In this document: piece by piece, positions 26,225-32,589 of the stretch
Position numbering within the stretch: the stretch's first letter is position 1
How the letters are laid out: each line of letters opens with the position of its first letter
DNA from: Neobacillus terrae
Lineage (GTDB): Bacteria > Bacillota > Bacilli > Bacillales > Cytobacillaceae
Assembly: GCF_011393025.1 (NCBI RefSeq)
Contig: NZ_JAAOEO010000009.1
Coordinates: 62,001 to 126,000, forward strand
Reading direction: 5' to 3'
Length of the DNA: 64,000 nt
The notes under the pieces: generated by a model
Seen by the model: only the letters and a program-made list of their open reading frames with translations
Databases searched by the model: none
Told to the model about the DNA's origin: nothing
Program-made: the position numbers and the translations under genes

Positions 26225-27978
26225 GCTGAAACCTCCTCTTCCTGGTTTGCTTCAATTTGCTGACGCATGAATTGTTCTTTATACCAGCCATTTTTCGCTA
26301 TCAGTTCCTCATGTGTTCCCTCTTCAATTATTCTGCCCTCATCCAGCACAATAATCTGGCTGGCATGCTGTACTGCAGACATCCGGTGTGTAACAATTAT
26401 AGTAGTCTTTTCCTGACGAACCTCCCTGATATTATCAATGATCCTTTTTTCGGTCTTTGCATCCACCGCTGAGAGGGAATCATCTAAAATCAGGATTTCA
26501 GGATCCTTAATTAGCGCCCTGGCGATTGAAATCCTTTGCTTTTGCCCACCTGAAAGTGCAACTCCTTTTTCTCCTACGAGTGTCTCGAGACCTTCAGGCA
26601 GCATCTCTAAATCCTTACGAAAGGCAGATAAATCAATGGCTCTTTGGAGTTCTTCCTCTGTGGCATTCTTATTGCCAAATAAGATGTTCTCTTTTACACT
26701 TTTTGAAAAAAGAACATGATCCTGAGGTACATATCCAACCCAGCCGCGAACCTGATTCAGCTCCTGGTCCTGAATGGGTATATCTGAAATAGAAACCGCA
26801 CCTTTTCCATGCGGATATTCTCTCAAAAGCTGTTTTATAAAAGTGGTTTTGCCACTGCCCGTTTTCCCGACAATCCCTAATGTTTCACCTTTATTAAGAT
26901 GAATATTAATTTTTTGCAAATTATCCCATGCTGAGGAAGGATAACGGAAGGTAACCTCATTAAAGTTAATATTATCTGGTGAAGAAACCATTACCGGCTG
27001 CTCCGGACTTTTCACATCTTCTTTGTAATTAAGGGTTTCTTGAACCCTGTCAAGAGATGCATTACCGCGCTGCATAACATTGATTAACTCACCAATTGCA
27101 AACATAGGCCAAATCAGCATTCCTAGATATACATTAAAAGACACAAGTCCCCCAAGGGTTATATCCTGATGAAAAACTAGATACGCACCATATCCAAGTC
27201 CGATTAAATAGCTTAGGCCGACAAGTATCTTAACGGTCGGGTCAAACAAAGAGTCAATTCTTGCAACTTTAATATTTTTATTAAAAACATCCTCTGTTAG
27301 TTCATGAAACGTTTGTTCTTCAGCCTTTTCCTGTACATATGCCCTTACTACCCTCACACCTGCAACTGATTCAAGCACCCGGTCGTTCAGGTCACCAAAA
27401 GCATCTTGTGCCTCCATAAAACGGGTGTGAATTCTATTCCCATAAACTTTCATCAGCAACGCCATTATTGGCAAAGGAAGAATTGAAGCTATGGTCAATT
27501 TCCAGCTGATAAAAAACCCCATCGTAAACAGTAATGTCATCATCCAAACGGAGGAATCAATTAAGGTCAGAATCCCGAACCCTGCTGTATTAGAAATGGC
27601 TTTTAAATCGTTTGTTGCCCTGGCCATTAAATCTCCCGTCCTGTTTTTTTCATAAAAGGAGGGAGTCATTTTTAATAAGTGCCCCATGAATTGTGATCGA
27701 AGCTTTCTTTCTACCAGAAAAGCACCGCCAAATAGGTTATACATCCATACATAAGTAATTCCGTACGAAAAAACCATTATTAAAAACAAGAACTCAAGAT
27801 AATGAATGATTTTACCAACGGACATCCTGCCAAAGTGTATATCATCAATTGCTGCTCCGATCAATTTTGGGGGAATAACATCCAGAATTCCAACCAGAAT
27901 TAATAAGGAAACAGCTAAAACGTATCTTTTCCAATTTTCTTTAAAAAACCAGCCTAACTTCTTTAAAACTGAAAACAT
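26221..27978 (-). CDS. bmrC: Multidrug ABC exporter subunit BmrC (YheI-like)
   Basis: 585 residues: six transmembrane helices plus ATPase with Walker A GKTGSGKTT and signature LSGGQKQ. Walker B reads ILILDDSLS, with Asp in place of the catalytic Glu, so this half carries the degenerate ATP site expected for BmrC in a heterodimeric exporter. AAGGAGGAG precedes the ATG. The upstream 520 bases hold two short ORFs and two minus-strand terminators, pointing to translation-dependent attenuation as known for bmrBCD in B. subtilis. Confidence 0.9.
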   Translation of the reverse strand: MFSVLKKLGWFFKENWKRYVLAVSLLILVGILDVIPPKLIGAAIDDIHFGRMSVGKIIHYLEFLFLIMVFSYGITYVWMYNLFGGAFLVERKLRSQFMGHLLKMTPSFYEKNRTGDLMARATNDLKAISNTAGFGILTLIDSSVWMMTLLFTMGFFISWKLTIASILPLPIMALLMKVYGNRIHTRFMEAQDAFGDLNDRVLESVAGVRVVRAYVQEKAEEQTFHELTEDVFNKNIKVARIDSLFDPTVKILVGLSYLIGLGYGAYLVFHQDITLGGLVSFNVYLGMLIWPMFAIGELINVMQRGNASLDRVQETLNYKEDVKSPEQPVMVSSPDNINFNEVTFRYPSSAWDNLQKINIHLNKGETLGIVGKTGSGKTTFIKQLLREYPHGKGAVSISDIPIQDQELNQVRGWVGYVPQDHVLFSKSVKENILFGNKNATEEELQRAIDLSAFRKDLEMLPEGLETLVGEKGVALSGGQKQRISIARALIKDPEILILDDSLSAVDAKTEKRIIDNIREVRQEKTTIIVTHRMSAVQHASQIIVLDEGRIIEEGTHEELIAKNGWYKEQFMRQQIEANQEEEVSA

Positions 27979-28007
27979 ATTAATATCTCCTCCTTAGGTG
28001 TCCTTAA

Positions 28008-28067
28008 CTATCCGCCATCGAGATTTCCCTCGAGATGAGCAAGCCGAACTTCCGTAAAATTATACAT
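28008..28067 (-). CDS. 19-codon upstream ORF before bmrC
   Basis: MYNFTEVRLAHLEGNLDGG, preceded by AGGAGG at good spacing, ending 29 bases before bmrC. No terminator-like hairpin lies between it and bmrC, though a 7-bp imperfect stem (CATC..GAG/CTCGATG) sits inside it. It may be a second leader peptide or may couple ribosome loading to bmrC. It lies on the bmrC side of a repeat insertion, so it might also be the trimmed end of an older leader. Confidence 0.5.
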   Translation of the reverse strand: MYNFTEVRLAHLEGNLDGG

Positions 28068-28124
28068 AACGTTTCCTCCTAAAAATTTATTGAGAACTGG
28101 AATTAACCAATTGTCTCCAAAACA

Positions 28125-28238
28125 AAACGCGCAAACGCCCTGTTCAGCCCCGACAGGCATAAGACGAATCACGCAGGAAATCCTGATTTCTGGAGTGAAG
28201 TGGCTTATGACCCGAGGGGCTGGGCGCTGAAGCTGGAT
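28125..28238. repeat. Dispersed repeat family A-like copy inside the bmr leader
   Basis: Begins AACGCGCAAACGCCC and ends GGGCGCTGAAGCTGGAT, with an internal symmetrical part: CAGCCCCGACAGGCATAAG against CTTATGACCCGAGGGGCTG. I remember near-identical elements in other Bacillaceae genomes. It sits between the attenuator terminators and bmrC. Confidence 0.65.
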
Positions 28239-28287
28239 TATACTAACTAAGTTAAGATTATCCACAAGATTAAAATCTATAGTTTCC

Positions 28288-28337
28288 CCAAAAAAACAAA
28301 AAAGGCATAACGCAATTAACGTACGCTATGCCTTGTT
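28288..28337 (-). terminator. Second terminator in the bmr leader
   Basis: AAGGCATAGCG / CGTTATGCCTT stem (one bulge or mismatch) followed by TTTTTTG and a second T run on the minus strand. It lies about 85 bases beyond the leader ORF stop, upstream of bmrC. Confidence 0.8.
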
Positions 28338-28356
28338 AAACCAAAATTACAAATTA

Positions 28357-28402
28357 AACTAAAAATGGCACAGGAAGCGTATAAGAACGCAGCCCGTGCC
28401 AT
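28357..28402 (-). terminator. First terminator in the bmr leader, with possible antiterminator
   Basis: ATGGCACGGG pairs with CCTGTGCCAT around an inner GCG/CGC stem, followed by TTTTTAGTTT on the minus strand. The leader ORF carries CCTGTCCAT at 28438-28446, a near copy of the terminator's 3' arm that could pair with its 5' arm instead. A ribosome finishing the leader would mask it and let the terminator form; a ribosome stalled earlier would leave it free. Confidence 0.7.
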
Positions 28403-28420
28403 AAGAATACTTTTTTAAAA

Positions 28421-28501
28421 TTAAAAAAGGAGCTTATATGGACAGGTTACATTCATAATTTCATATTCAGTTAATGAGTGAAAAGCCTGGATCATCAACA
28501 T
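28421..28501 (-). CDS. 26-residue leader peptide of the bmrCD operon (BmrB-like role)
   Basis: MLMIQAFHSLTEYEIMNVTC then PYKLLF, starting at ATG 28501 seven bases after GGAGGGG. The ORF ends 19 bases before the first terminator stem, and its 3' part contains a sequence that mimics one arm of that terminator. In B. subtilis the bmrB leader peptide controls bmrCD by ribosome-mediated attenuation in response to translation inhibitors; position and layout match, but the peptide is shorter and I cannot claim sequence homology. Confidence 0.65.
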   Translation of the reverse strand: MLMIQAFHSLTEYEIMNVTCPYKLLF

Positions 28502-28540
28502 TTTGCAACCCCTCCATTTCCTTAATTTTCTTCCTTTGTA

Positions 28541-28569
28541 AGATTAACACCAGAATAAATGAAAGTCAA
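28541..28569 (-). promoter_or_regulatory. Candidate sigma-A promoter for the bmr leader
   Basis: On the minus strand TTGACT (28564-28569), a 17-base spacer, and an extended -10 TGTTAATCT (TAATCT at 28541-28546), 40 bases upstream of the leader ATG. The -35 is good, the -10 weak apart from the TG extension. Confidence 0.5.
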
Positions 28570-28588
28570 TTCCCATTTTCAGAAACTT

Positions 28589-28912
28589 TTAAATTTTTTG
28601 TTCTGCTGCCACTGCTGTCCCGTATGCAATAATTTCTGAGGCCCCCTGCATAACCGAACTGGTTGCAACCCTCATTGCAACAATAGCATTCGCCCCCAGG
28701 CTTTCCGCTTCTTCTTCCATTCTTCTGATAGCCTTTTCTCTCGCCTCATTCAGCATATCTGTGTATTCCTTTATTTCTCCGCCAATGATCGTTTTTAACC
28801 CTGCCATAATATCATTTCCAATGTGCTTTGACTGAACCGTGCTGCCCTTGACGAGACCCAGACACTTTTTAATTTCCAGCCCCGGAATAGATTCTGTGGT
28901 TACAATAATCAT
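28589..28912 (-). CDS. UPF0145 (YbjQ-like) family protein
   Basis: 107-residue protein of the YbjQ family, recognised from TTESIPGLEIKKCLGLVKGS, SLGANAIVAMRVATS and the C-terminal IIAYGTAV. The family forms pentamer-like assemblies of unknown function and is sometimes described as heavy-metal-binding. It follows the YxlD-like gene by 15 bases with its own AGGGGG site, so it is the last gene of the ECF sigma operon, where B. subtilis has other genes. Confidence 0.82.
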   Translation of the reverse strand: MIIVTTESIPGLEIKKCLGLVKGSTVQSKHIGNDIMAGLKTIIGGEIKEYTDMLNEAREKAIRRMEEEAESLGANAIVAMRVATSSVMQGASEIIAYGTAVAAEQKI

Positions 28913-28927
28913 TTACGTGTCCCCCTA

Positions 28928-29128
28928 TTATTCATCTTTTCTCGTAAAAATTTTTCTAACAAAGATTAAATAAAACAGGACAGGCATTGGTGCCTGGATA
29001 AGCCCTACTATGCCCCAGAGCCAGTAGTTATAGCTTCGTTTTCTTGCATCCAAAAACAAAAAGATGCTTTGAGATAATAAGATAATCGCAACTAGTACGA
29101 TTAGGCCAGGTGTCATTTCTTTATTCAT
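28928..29128 (-). CDS. yxlD: Two-helix membrane protein, YxlD-like sigma-Y anti-sigma component
   Basis: 66 residues with two transmembrane helices (about 8-26 and 37-57) joined by DARKRSYNYWLWG and ending in a basic tail. Size, topology and position after a YxlC-like gene match YxlD, which with YxlC restrains SigY in B. subtilis. ATGA overlap with the gene before it. Assignment rests mainly on gene order and topology. Confidence 0.65.
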   Translation of the reverse strand: MNKEMTPGLIVLVAIILLSQSIFLFLDARKRSYNYWLWGIVGLIQAPMPVLFYLIFVRKIFTRKDE

Positions 29129-29472
29129 ATATCATTCACCTTCCTGCTAAAGCGAAGGCCGGTGTAAGATGCAGTAAAAATGATTCCTGCTGCCTGAAGG
29201 ACAATAAAAACAATGGGCTTATGAGATAAGGACACAATAATTCCTGTAAGGATAAAAGCGGCAATGATAAAAAAGAGACTCAAATCCCTAATCAATTTTT
29301 TCTGATATTGCTGCTTTTCATTAAGAATCATTTGTTCAAACCAATGAAGGTCAGGGGAATATACCGGTATATGATCAATTTTATCCAAGGCCTGTATAAT
29401 TTCATCAATCGTTCTAGAATCTGCCTTGTTTAGATGCTCGTTCTCTATTGCTACGATTTTCTGCTTCTTCAT
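29125..29472 (-). CDS. yxlC: YxlC-like anti-sigma factor membrane protein
   Basis: 115 residues: a cytoplasmic N-terminal half (MKKQKIVAIENEHLNKADSR, then YSPDLHWFEQMI) and two C-terminal helices (about 65-83 and 88-106). This is the layout of YxlC, which holds SigY inactive. The ATG at 29472 lies inside the sigma gene, overlapping it by 59 bases, with GGGAG upstream, so the two proteins are translationally linked. Confidence 0.7.
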   Translation of the reverse strand: MKKQKIVAIENEHLNKADSRTIDEIIQALDKIDHIPVYSPDLHWFEQMILNEKQQYQKKLIRDLSLFFIIAAFILTGIIVSLSHKPIVFIVLQAAGIIFTASYTGLRFSRKVNDI

Positions 29473-29983
29473 CGATTTTTAACTCCCTTCTGACTGACAT
29501 AATGCCGTTATGAACTCTTGACTTCACTGTTCCTGCAGAAATTCTAAGCATTTTCCCTATTTCCTCATAAGGATATCCGTAATAGTGCTTTAAAATAATA
29601 GGTATTCTCACTTCCTCCGGCAATTTTCCCAAGGCGGACAGGGTGTCGTTCCATTCCTCATTCCTGCTTTCAAAATGCCACTTTAGTTTCCTGAAGGATT
29701 CTTCCTGAAGATGCCACTCCTTCTCCCTCTTTTTCTTCCGGCAATGGTCTATATATGTGTTCGTGGCAATGGATATCAGCCAGGTGGAAAATTTAGATTC
29801 CCCGTTATAAAGCTGTAGTTTTTGAACACATTTTGTCATTGTTTCCTGGGCAAGTTCTTCTGCTGCATCGGGATTCATAGTGATTTTCATTAAGTATTTC
29901 ACCAGGAATGGATAATTCTCTTTAAACAGGATGGCAAAAGCAATATGGTCACCCTGCTTGGCACTTTTTATAATGTCGTCCAT
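29414..29983 (-). CDS. sigY: ECF RNA polymerase sigma factor, SigY-like
   Basis: 189 residues with sigma-70 region 2 (LAQETMTKCVQKLQLYNGES, then FSTWLISIATNTYIDHCRK) and region 4 (LPEEVRIPIILKHYYGYPYE, then IGKMLRISAGTVKSRVHNG). Followed by YxlC- and YxlD-like genes as in the B. subtilis sigY operon. An ECF-type promoter with TGAACG and CGTC lies upstream, consistent with autoregulation. Compared with SigY (178 residues) it has a short charged C-terminal extension caused by overlap with the next gene. Confidence 0.8.
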   Translation of the reverse strand: MDDIIKSAKQGDHIAFAILFKENYPFLVKYLMKITMNPDAAEELAQETMTKCVQKLQLYNGESKFSTWLISIATNTYIDHCRKKKREKEWHLQEESFRKLKWHFESRNEEWNDTLSALGKLPEEVRIPIILKHYYGYPYEEIGKMLRISAGTVKSRVHNGIMSVRRELKIDEEAENRSNRERASKQGRF

Positions 29984-30041
29984 TCGATTTTAAATCCTCA
30001 CTTTCCCCTGTATCCCGCTTCCTTTTTCTCTCTATTAATAA

Positions 30042-30066
30042 GACGGATTAAAATTAATTTCGTTCA
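30042..30066 (-). promoter_or_regulatory. ECF (sigma-Y type) autoregulatory promoter
   Basis: Minus strand: TGAACG (30061-30066), 15-base spacer, CGTC (30042-30045), about 59 bases before the sigma gene start. This matches the SigY -35/-10 pattern that I know from B. subtilis (TGAACGC and CGTC). Confidence 0.7.
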
Positions 30067-30097
30067 GTTTTTTTAAAAAAAGGTATATTGAGTTCAG

Positions 30098-30286
30098 CTA
30101 AAGGTGCTGCGGGGTCTCCCTTGAACCGCTTTTTCCTCAGGACCTTGAATAGCACCCTTGAAATCGACCATGCACGATGGAAATGCGATATCACTAGGAA
30201 AGCATCCCAGGAATTCACATCGCACGAAAATTTGCTAAAGGATAATTGAGGATTTCCGAGGAGTCTCGCGTCTTGGCTCCGTCGAT
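30098..30286. repeat. Dispersed repeat family B, long copy
   Basis: Contains GGGGTCTCCCTTGAACCGC, TTGAATAGC, CTTGAAATCGACCATGCACGA and CCGAGGAGTCTCGCG, the same order as the inverted copy at 17925-18058, plus about 60 extra bases around 30190-30245. It fills most of the gap between the sigY operon and iadA. Confidence 0.65.
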
Positions 30287-30388
30287 TCTTTGCCTTCCGA
30301 TAGAGTTCTGGCTATTTTAAAGCACATAACTGATTTTTTAACACATAAGGTCCTTATAGAAAGAAAGAGTTGCGTATGGAGCAGCCCT

Positions 30389-31564
30389 TTACTTTTCAAA
30401 TGTTCCCTTTACAATTGCTTTTCCGTCTTCAACCATTAATTTTCCCCGGGCCAATACGGAATGAATGGAGTAGTCTTCTTTATTTAGAAATACAAGATCT
30501 GCATTCTTACCTTCCACAATCATTCCCTTTTGGTTTAACTTTAAGATAGTTGCTGGATTTTGTGTAATAACTCGTAATGCTATTTCAAGTGGAATAGACT
30601 CTTCAAGGACCGCGTCCCTTACCTCCTGAAAGAGAGTAGCAACACTTCCTACCTTCAGTCCAATAAGTTCTCCGAATTCATCAAAGTCGGGAAGGCTTGC
30701 CTGTCCGTCTGAAGTAAAGGTTATTTGGGATATATCAATATGCATATCAAGCATTCTTCTTAGTCCTATACTGCACTTAATTTCGCCCTCTTCAAAAAAA
30801 TTGGGAATGGAACTGGTTGTAAAATCAACATAGCCCCCTTTTTTTGCAAAGCGGATCCCTTCTTCAAAAAGATGCGGATTACGGTTTATATGGGTAGGAT
30901 GAAATTGACGGATAGGGATATCAGTTTTCTCAACTACCTCTTCGATTACCTTTAAGTGATCAAAACTATCTCCTACATGCACATTCACGATCCCTGCTTT
31001 TCCAGAAAGAAGTCCGCCAATCCTTGCGGCTGATGCAATCTTCGCCATTTCCTCAGCAGTAGGCTGAGAAGAACGATGATCAGCAATGGCTACCTCACCA
31101 GCGCCAATTATTTTATCAACAAGGATGATATCGTCTTCAATTTTTCCAGTAAGTGTTTTTAGTGGCACCTGATAGGAGCCTGTATGTACATAACAAGTAA
31201 TTCCTTCTTCTTCAAGACCTCGGGCTTTTGCAATCAGATTTGTCATTGTTCTGGTTGTACCATCTGTACCAAGAACTCCAACTAATGTGGTAATTCCTGC
31301 AAGAGTGGCATCTGTCAGTTGGATTTCAGGTGTACGTGTGCGAAAGCTTCCTTCACCGCCGCCACCCGTAATATGAACATGTGAATCAATAAAGCCGGGC
31401 ACAATTAATTTGCCTTCTGCATTAACCACTTTAATGTCTACAAAGTTTTCAGGTAAATTAATTTGGTCTGAGATATACCCTATTTTCTCATCAACGATTA
31501 ATAAATCCTTTTTCCCAAGATAATGAGGAGCGTAAATTTCACCATTCAGAATAAGTGTTAACAA
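30389..31564 (-). CDS. iadA: Isoaspartyl dipeptidase (beta-aspartyl-peptidase)
   Basis: 391-residue amidohydrolase, the usual IadA length (390). Metal motif HVH in VPGFIDSHVHITGGGGEG, later HPTHINRN and the catalytic aspartate in TFTSDGQASLPDFD, all characteristic of beta-aspartyl-peptidases that cleave isoaspartyl dipeptides formed by protein ageing. The start is TTG 31564 with AAAGGGTG about 10 bases upstream. No neighbour in the same direction; likely monocistronic. Confidence 0.92.
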   Translation of the reverse strand: MLTLILNGEIYAPHYLGKKDLLIVDEKIGYISDQINLPENFVDIKVVNAEGKLIVPGFIDSHVHITGGGGEGSFRTRTPEIQLTDATLAGITTLVGVLGTDGTTRTMTNLIAKARGLEEEGITCYVHTGSYQVPLKTLTGKIEDDIILVDKIIGAGEVAIADHRSSQPTAEEMAKIASAARIGGLLSGKAGIVNVHVGDSFDHLKVIEEVVEKTDIPIRQFHPTHINRNPHLFEEGIRFAKKGGYVDFTTSSIPNFFEEGEIKCSIGLRRMLDMHIDISQITFTSDGQASLPDFDEFGELIGLKVGSVATLFQEVRDAVLEESIPLEIALRVITQNPATILKLNQKGMIVEGKNADLVFLNKEDYSIHSVLARGKLMVEDGKAIVKGTFEK

Positions 31565-31681
31565 GGAGGAGACACCCTTTCACCAAATAATTTTTCAATT
31601 CAATATACAATTAATATAAGTCAATTAACATAATTTGAAAATCCTAACTCTTTAGATAAATACCCGTTTTACTTTAAAAGG

Positions 31682-31706
31682 GTTTAATCATTCTCCTGCT
31701 GGGTAA
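31682..31706 (+). promoter_or_regulatory. Sigma-B type promoter
   Basis: GTTTAA (31682-31687), 13-base spacer, GGGTAA (31701-31706), 55 bases before the start of the HPr-like gene. This matches the general-stress consensus GTTTAA-N12-15-GGGTAT at 11 of 12 positions. Confidence 0.65.
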
Positions 31707-31760
31707 ATAAATAGCATCAAACAACAAAATATCTAGTCTAATAGGACAAAGGAGAATAGA

Positions 31761-32087
31761 ATGATGAAAGAAATTATTTCAACTAATGTCATCGTTCGAA
31801 ACAAGTTCACTATGAAGAAAATGCTTGAAATCTTTCAAGCTTCCAAACAATATAATGGATCTACCTTTCTATATAGTAACCATAAAGCAGTGGATGCCAC
31901 AAATCTCACAAAGCTTGTTTCGTTCTTATTAACTTGCAAAACAAAATCTACATTGAAAATTATCGTTGAAGGTGAAAATGTTCAGGAACACCTTGATCTT
32001 ATTAGCAGCATTTGTATGGGTCATGTTTCTGTTCTTAAAATTTCTCAAAAGCGATTCTTAAATACTACAGAAACGTTTCAGGTATAG
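31761..32087 (+). CDS. HPr-like fold protein without the phosphorylation histidine
   Basis: 108 residues. The middle 80 can be laid along HPr (FTMKKMLEIFQASKQYNGST against HPr IHARPATVLVQTASKYDADV), but the position of catalytic His15 is Thr, Arg17 is Lys and the regulatory Ser46 region (DATNLTKLV) has Asn. It therefore cannot take part in PTS phosphotransfer in the usual way. A sigma-B-like promoter and AAAGGAG site precede it, suggesting a stress-induced protein. About 20 extra C-terminal residues follow the fold. Confidence 0.6.
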   Translation: MMKEIISTNVIVRNKFTMKKMLEIFQASKQYNGSTFLYSNHKAVDATNLTKLVSFLLTCKTKSTLKIIVEGENVQEHLDLISSICMGHVSVLKISQKRFLNTTETFQV

Positions 32088-32097
32088 ATTGTAAAGT

Positions 32098-32128
32098 AAG
32101 CCTCGGGTAGGAATTCCGGGGCTTTTAT
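32098..32128 (+). terminator. Terminator after the HPr-like gene
   Basis: AAGCC-CGG / CCG-GGCTTTT imperfect stem with a short T run, directly after the stop. Confidence 0.6.
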
Positions 32129-32185
32129 TATGTTTGTTGGGTCATTGGCAGTTCATGGTTTATCTAGGCACTTCAGCATAAAGAC

Positions 32186-32357
32186 GGGCATATACCGATG
32201 AATTCGGGCATTTCACTAAAGAACCGGGCATATGCAAATGAAAGACGTGCATTCCTTGGTTATAATCGTGCATTCTTATCTAAATTTCGTGCATTTCTTC
32301 CTTGAAATCGTGCATTCTTTTCTAAATTTCGTGCATTTCTTCCTTGAAATCGTGCAT
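32186..32357. repeat. Nine-copy array of G(G/T)GCAT spaced by 20-21 bp
   Basis: GGGCAT at 32186, 32206 and 32226, then GTGCAT at 32247, 32268, 32289, 32310, 32331 and 32352: steps of 20, 20 and then 21 bases six times. The last copies also form a 42-base higher-order repeat (CTTCCTTGAAATC alternating with CTT-TCTAAATTTC). The array lies between two convergent genes, each with its own terminator; no cas genes, so not a CRISPR. Confidence 0.8.
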
Positions 32358-32554
32358 TAGATGGATAAACGAAAGCGTTTTATACTGGGAGCGGGGGTAC
32401 TTTAGTTAAAAAAAGAGGAGATTTATGCTTGAGGTAGGTTTTTTAGTTAGTTTTACCCCTTAATTTACAAAAGACAGCTATAAAACTATGATTTTTTTAG
32501 AAATAGAACATCATTCAGGACCTGTGCCTTTCTTAATACCCATATAGGTACACT

Positions 32555-32587
32555 AAAAAGGGAGTATCCTTTAAGATACTCCCTTTT
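32555..32587 (-). terminator. Terminator of the class A PBP gene
   Basis: AAAAAGGGAGTATC / GATACTCCCTTTTT, a near-perfect stem adjacent to the PBP stop. Confidence 0.88.
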
Positions 32588-32589
32588 TC

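Noticed and set aside
28068..28265. N-terminal extension of the bmrC upstream ORF to 85 codons
   Set aside because: The extension reads through the dispersed repeat and has no ribosome site; the internal ATG at 28067 has AGGAGG.
32186..32357. Possible CRISPR array
   Set aside because: The repeated word is only 6-7 bases and whole repeat units are about 21 bases, with no 25-40 base repeat/spacer structure and no cas genes in the window.
32364..32380. cre-like site (ACGAAAGCGTTTTAT)
   Set aside because: It resembles the CcpA consensus but lies between two convergent genes, far from any start, so a regulatory role is unsupported.
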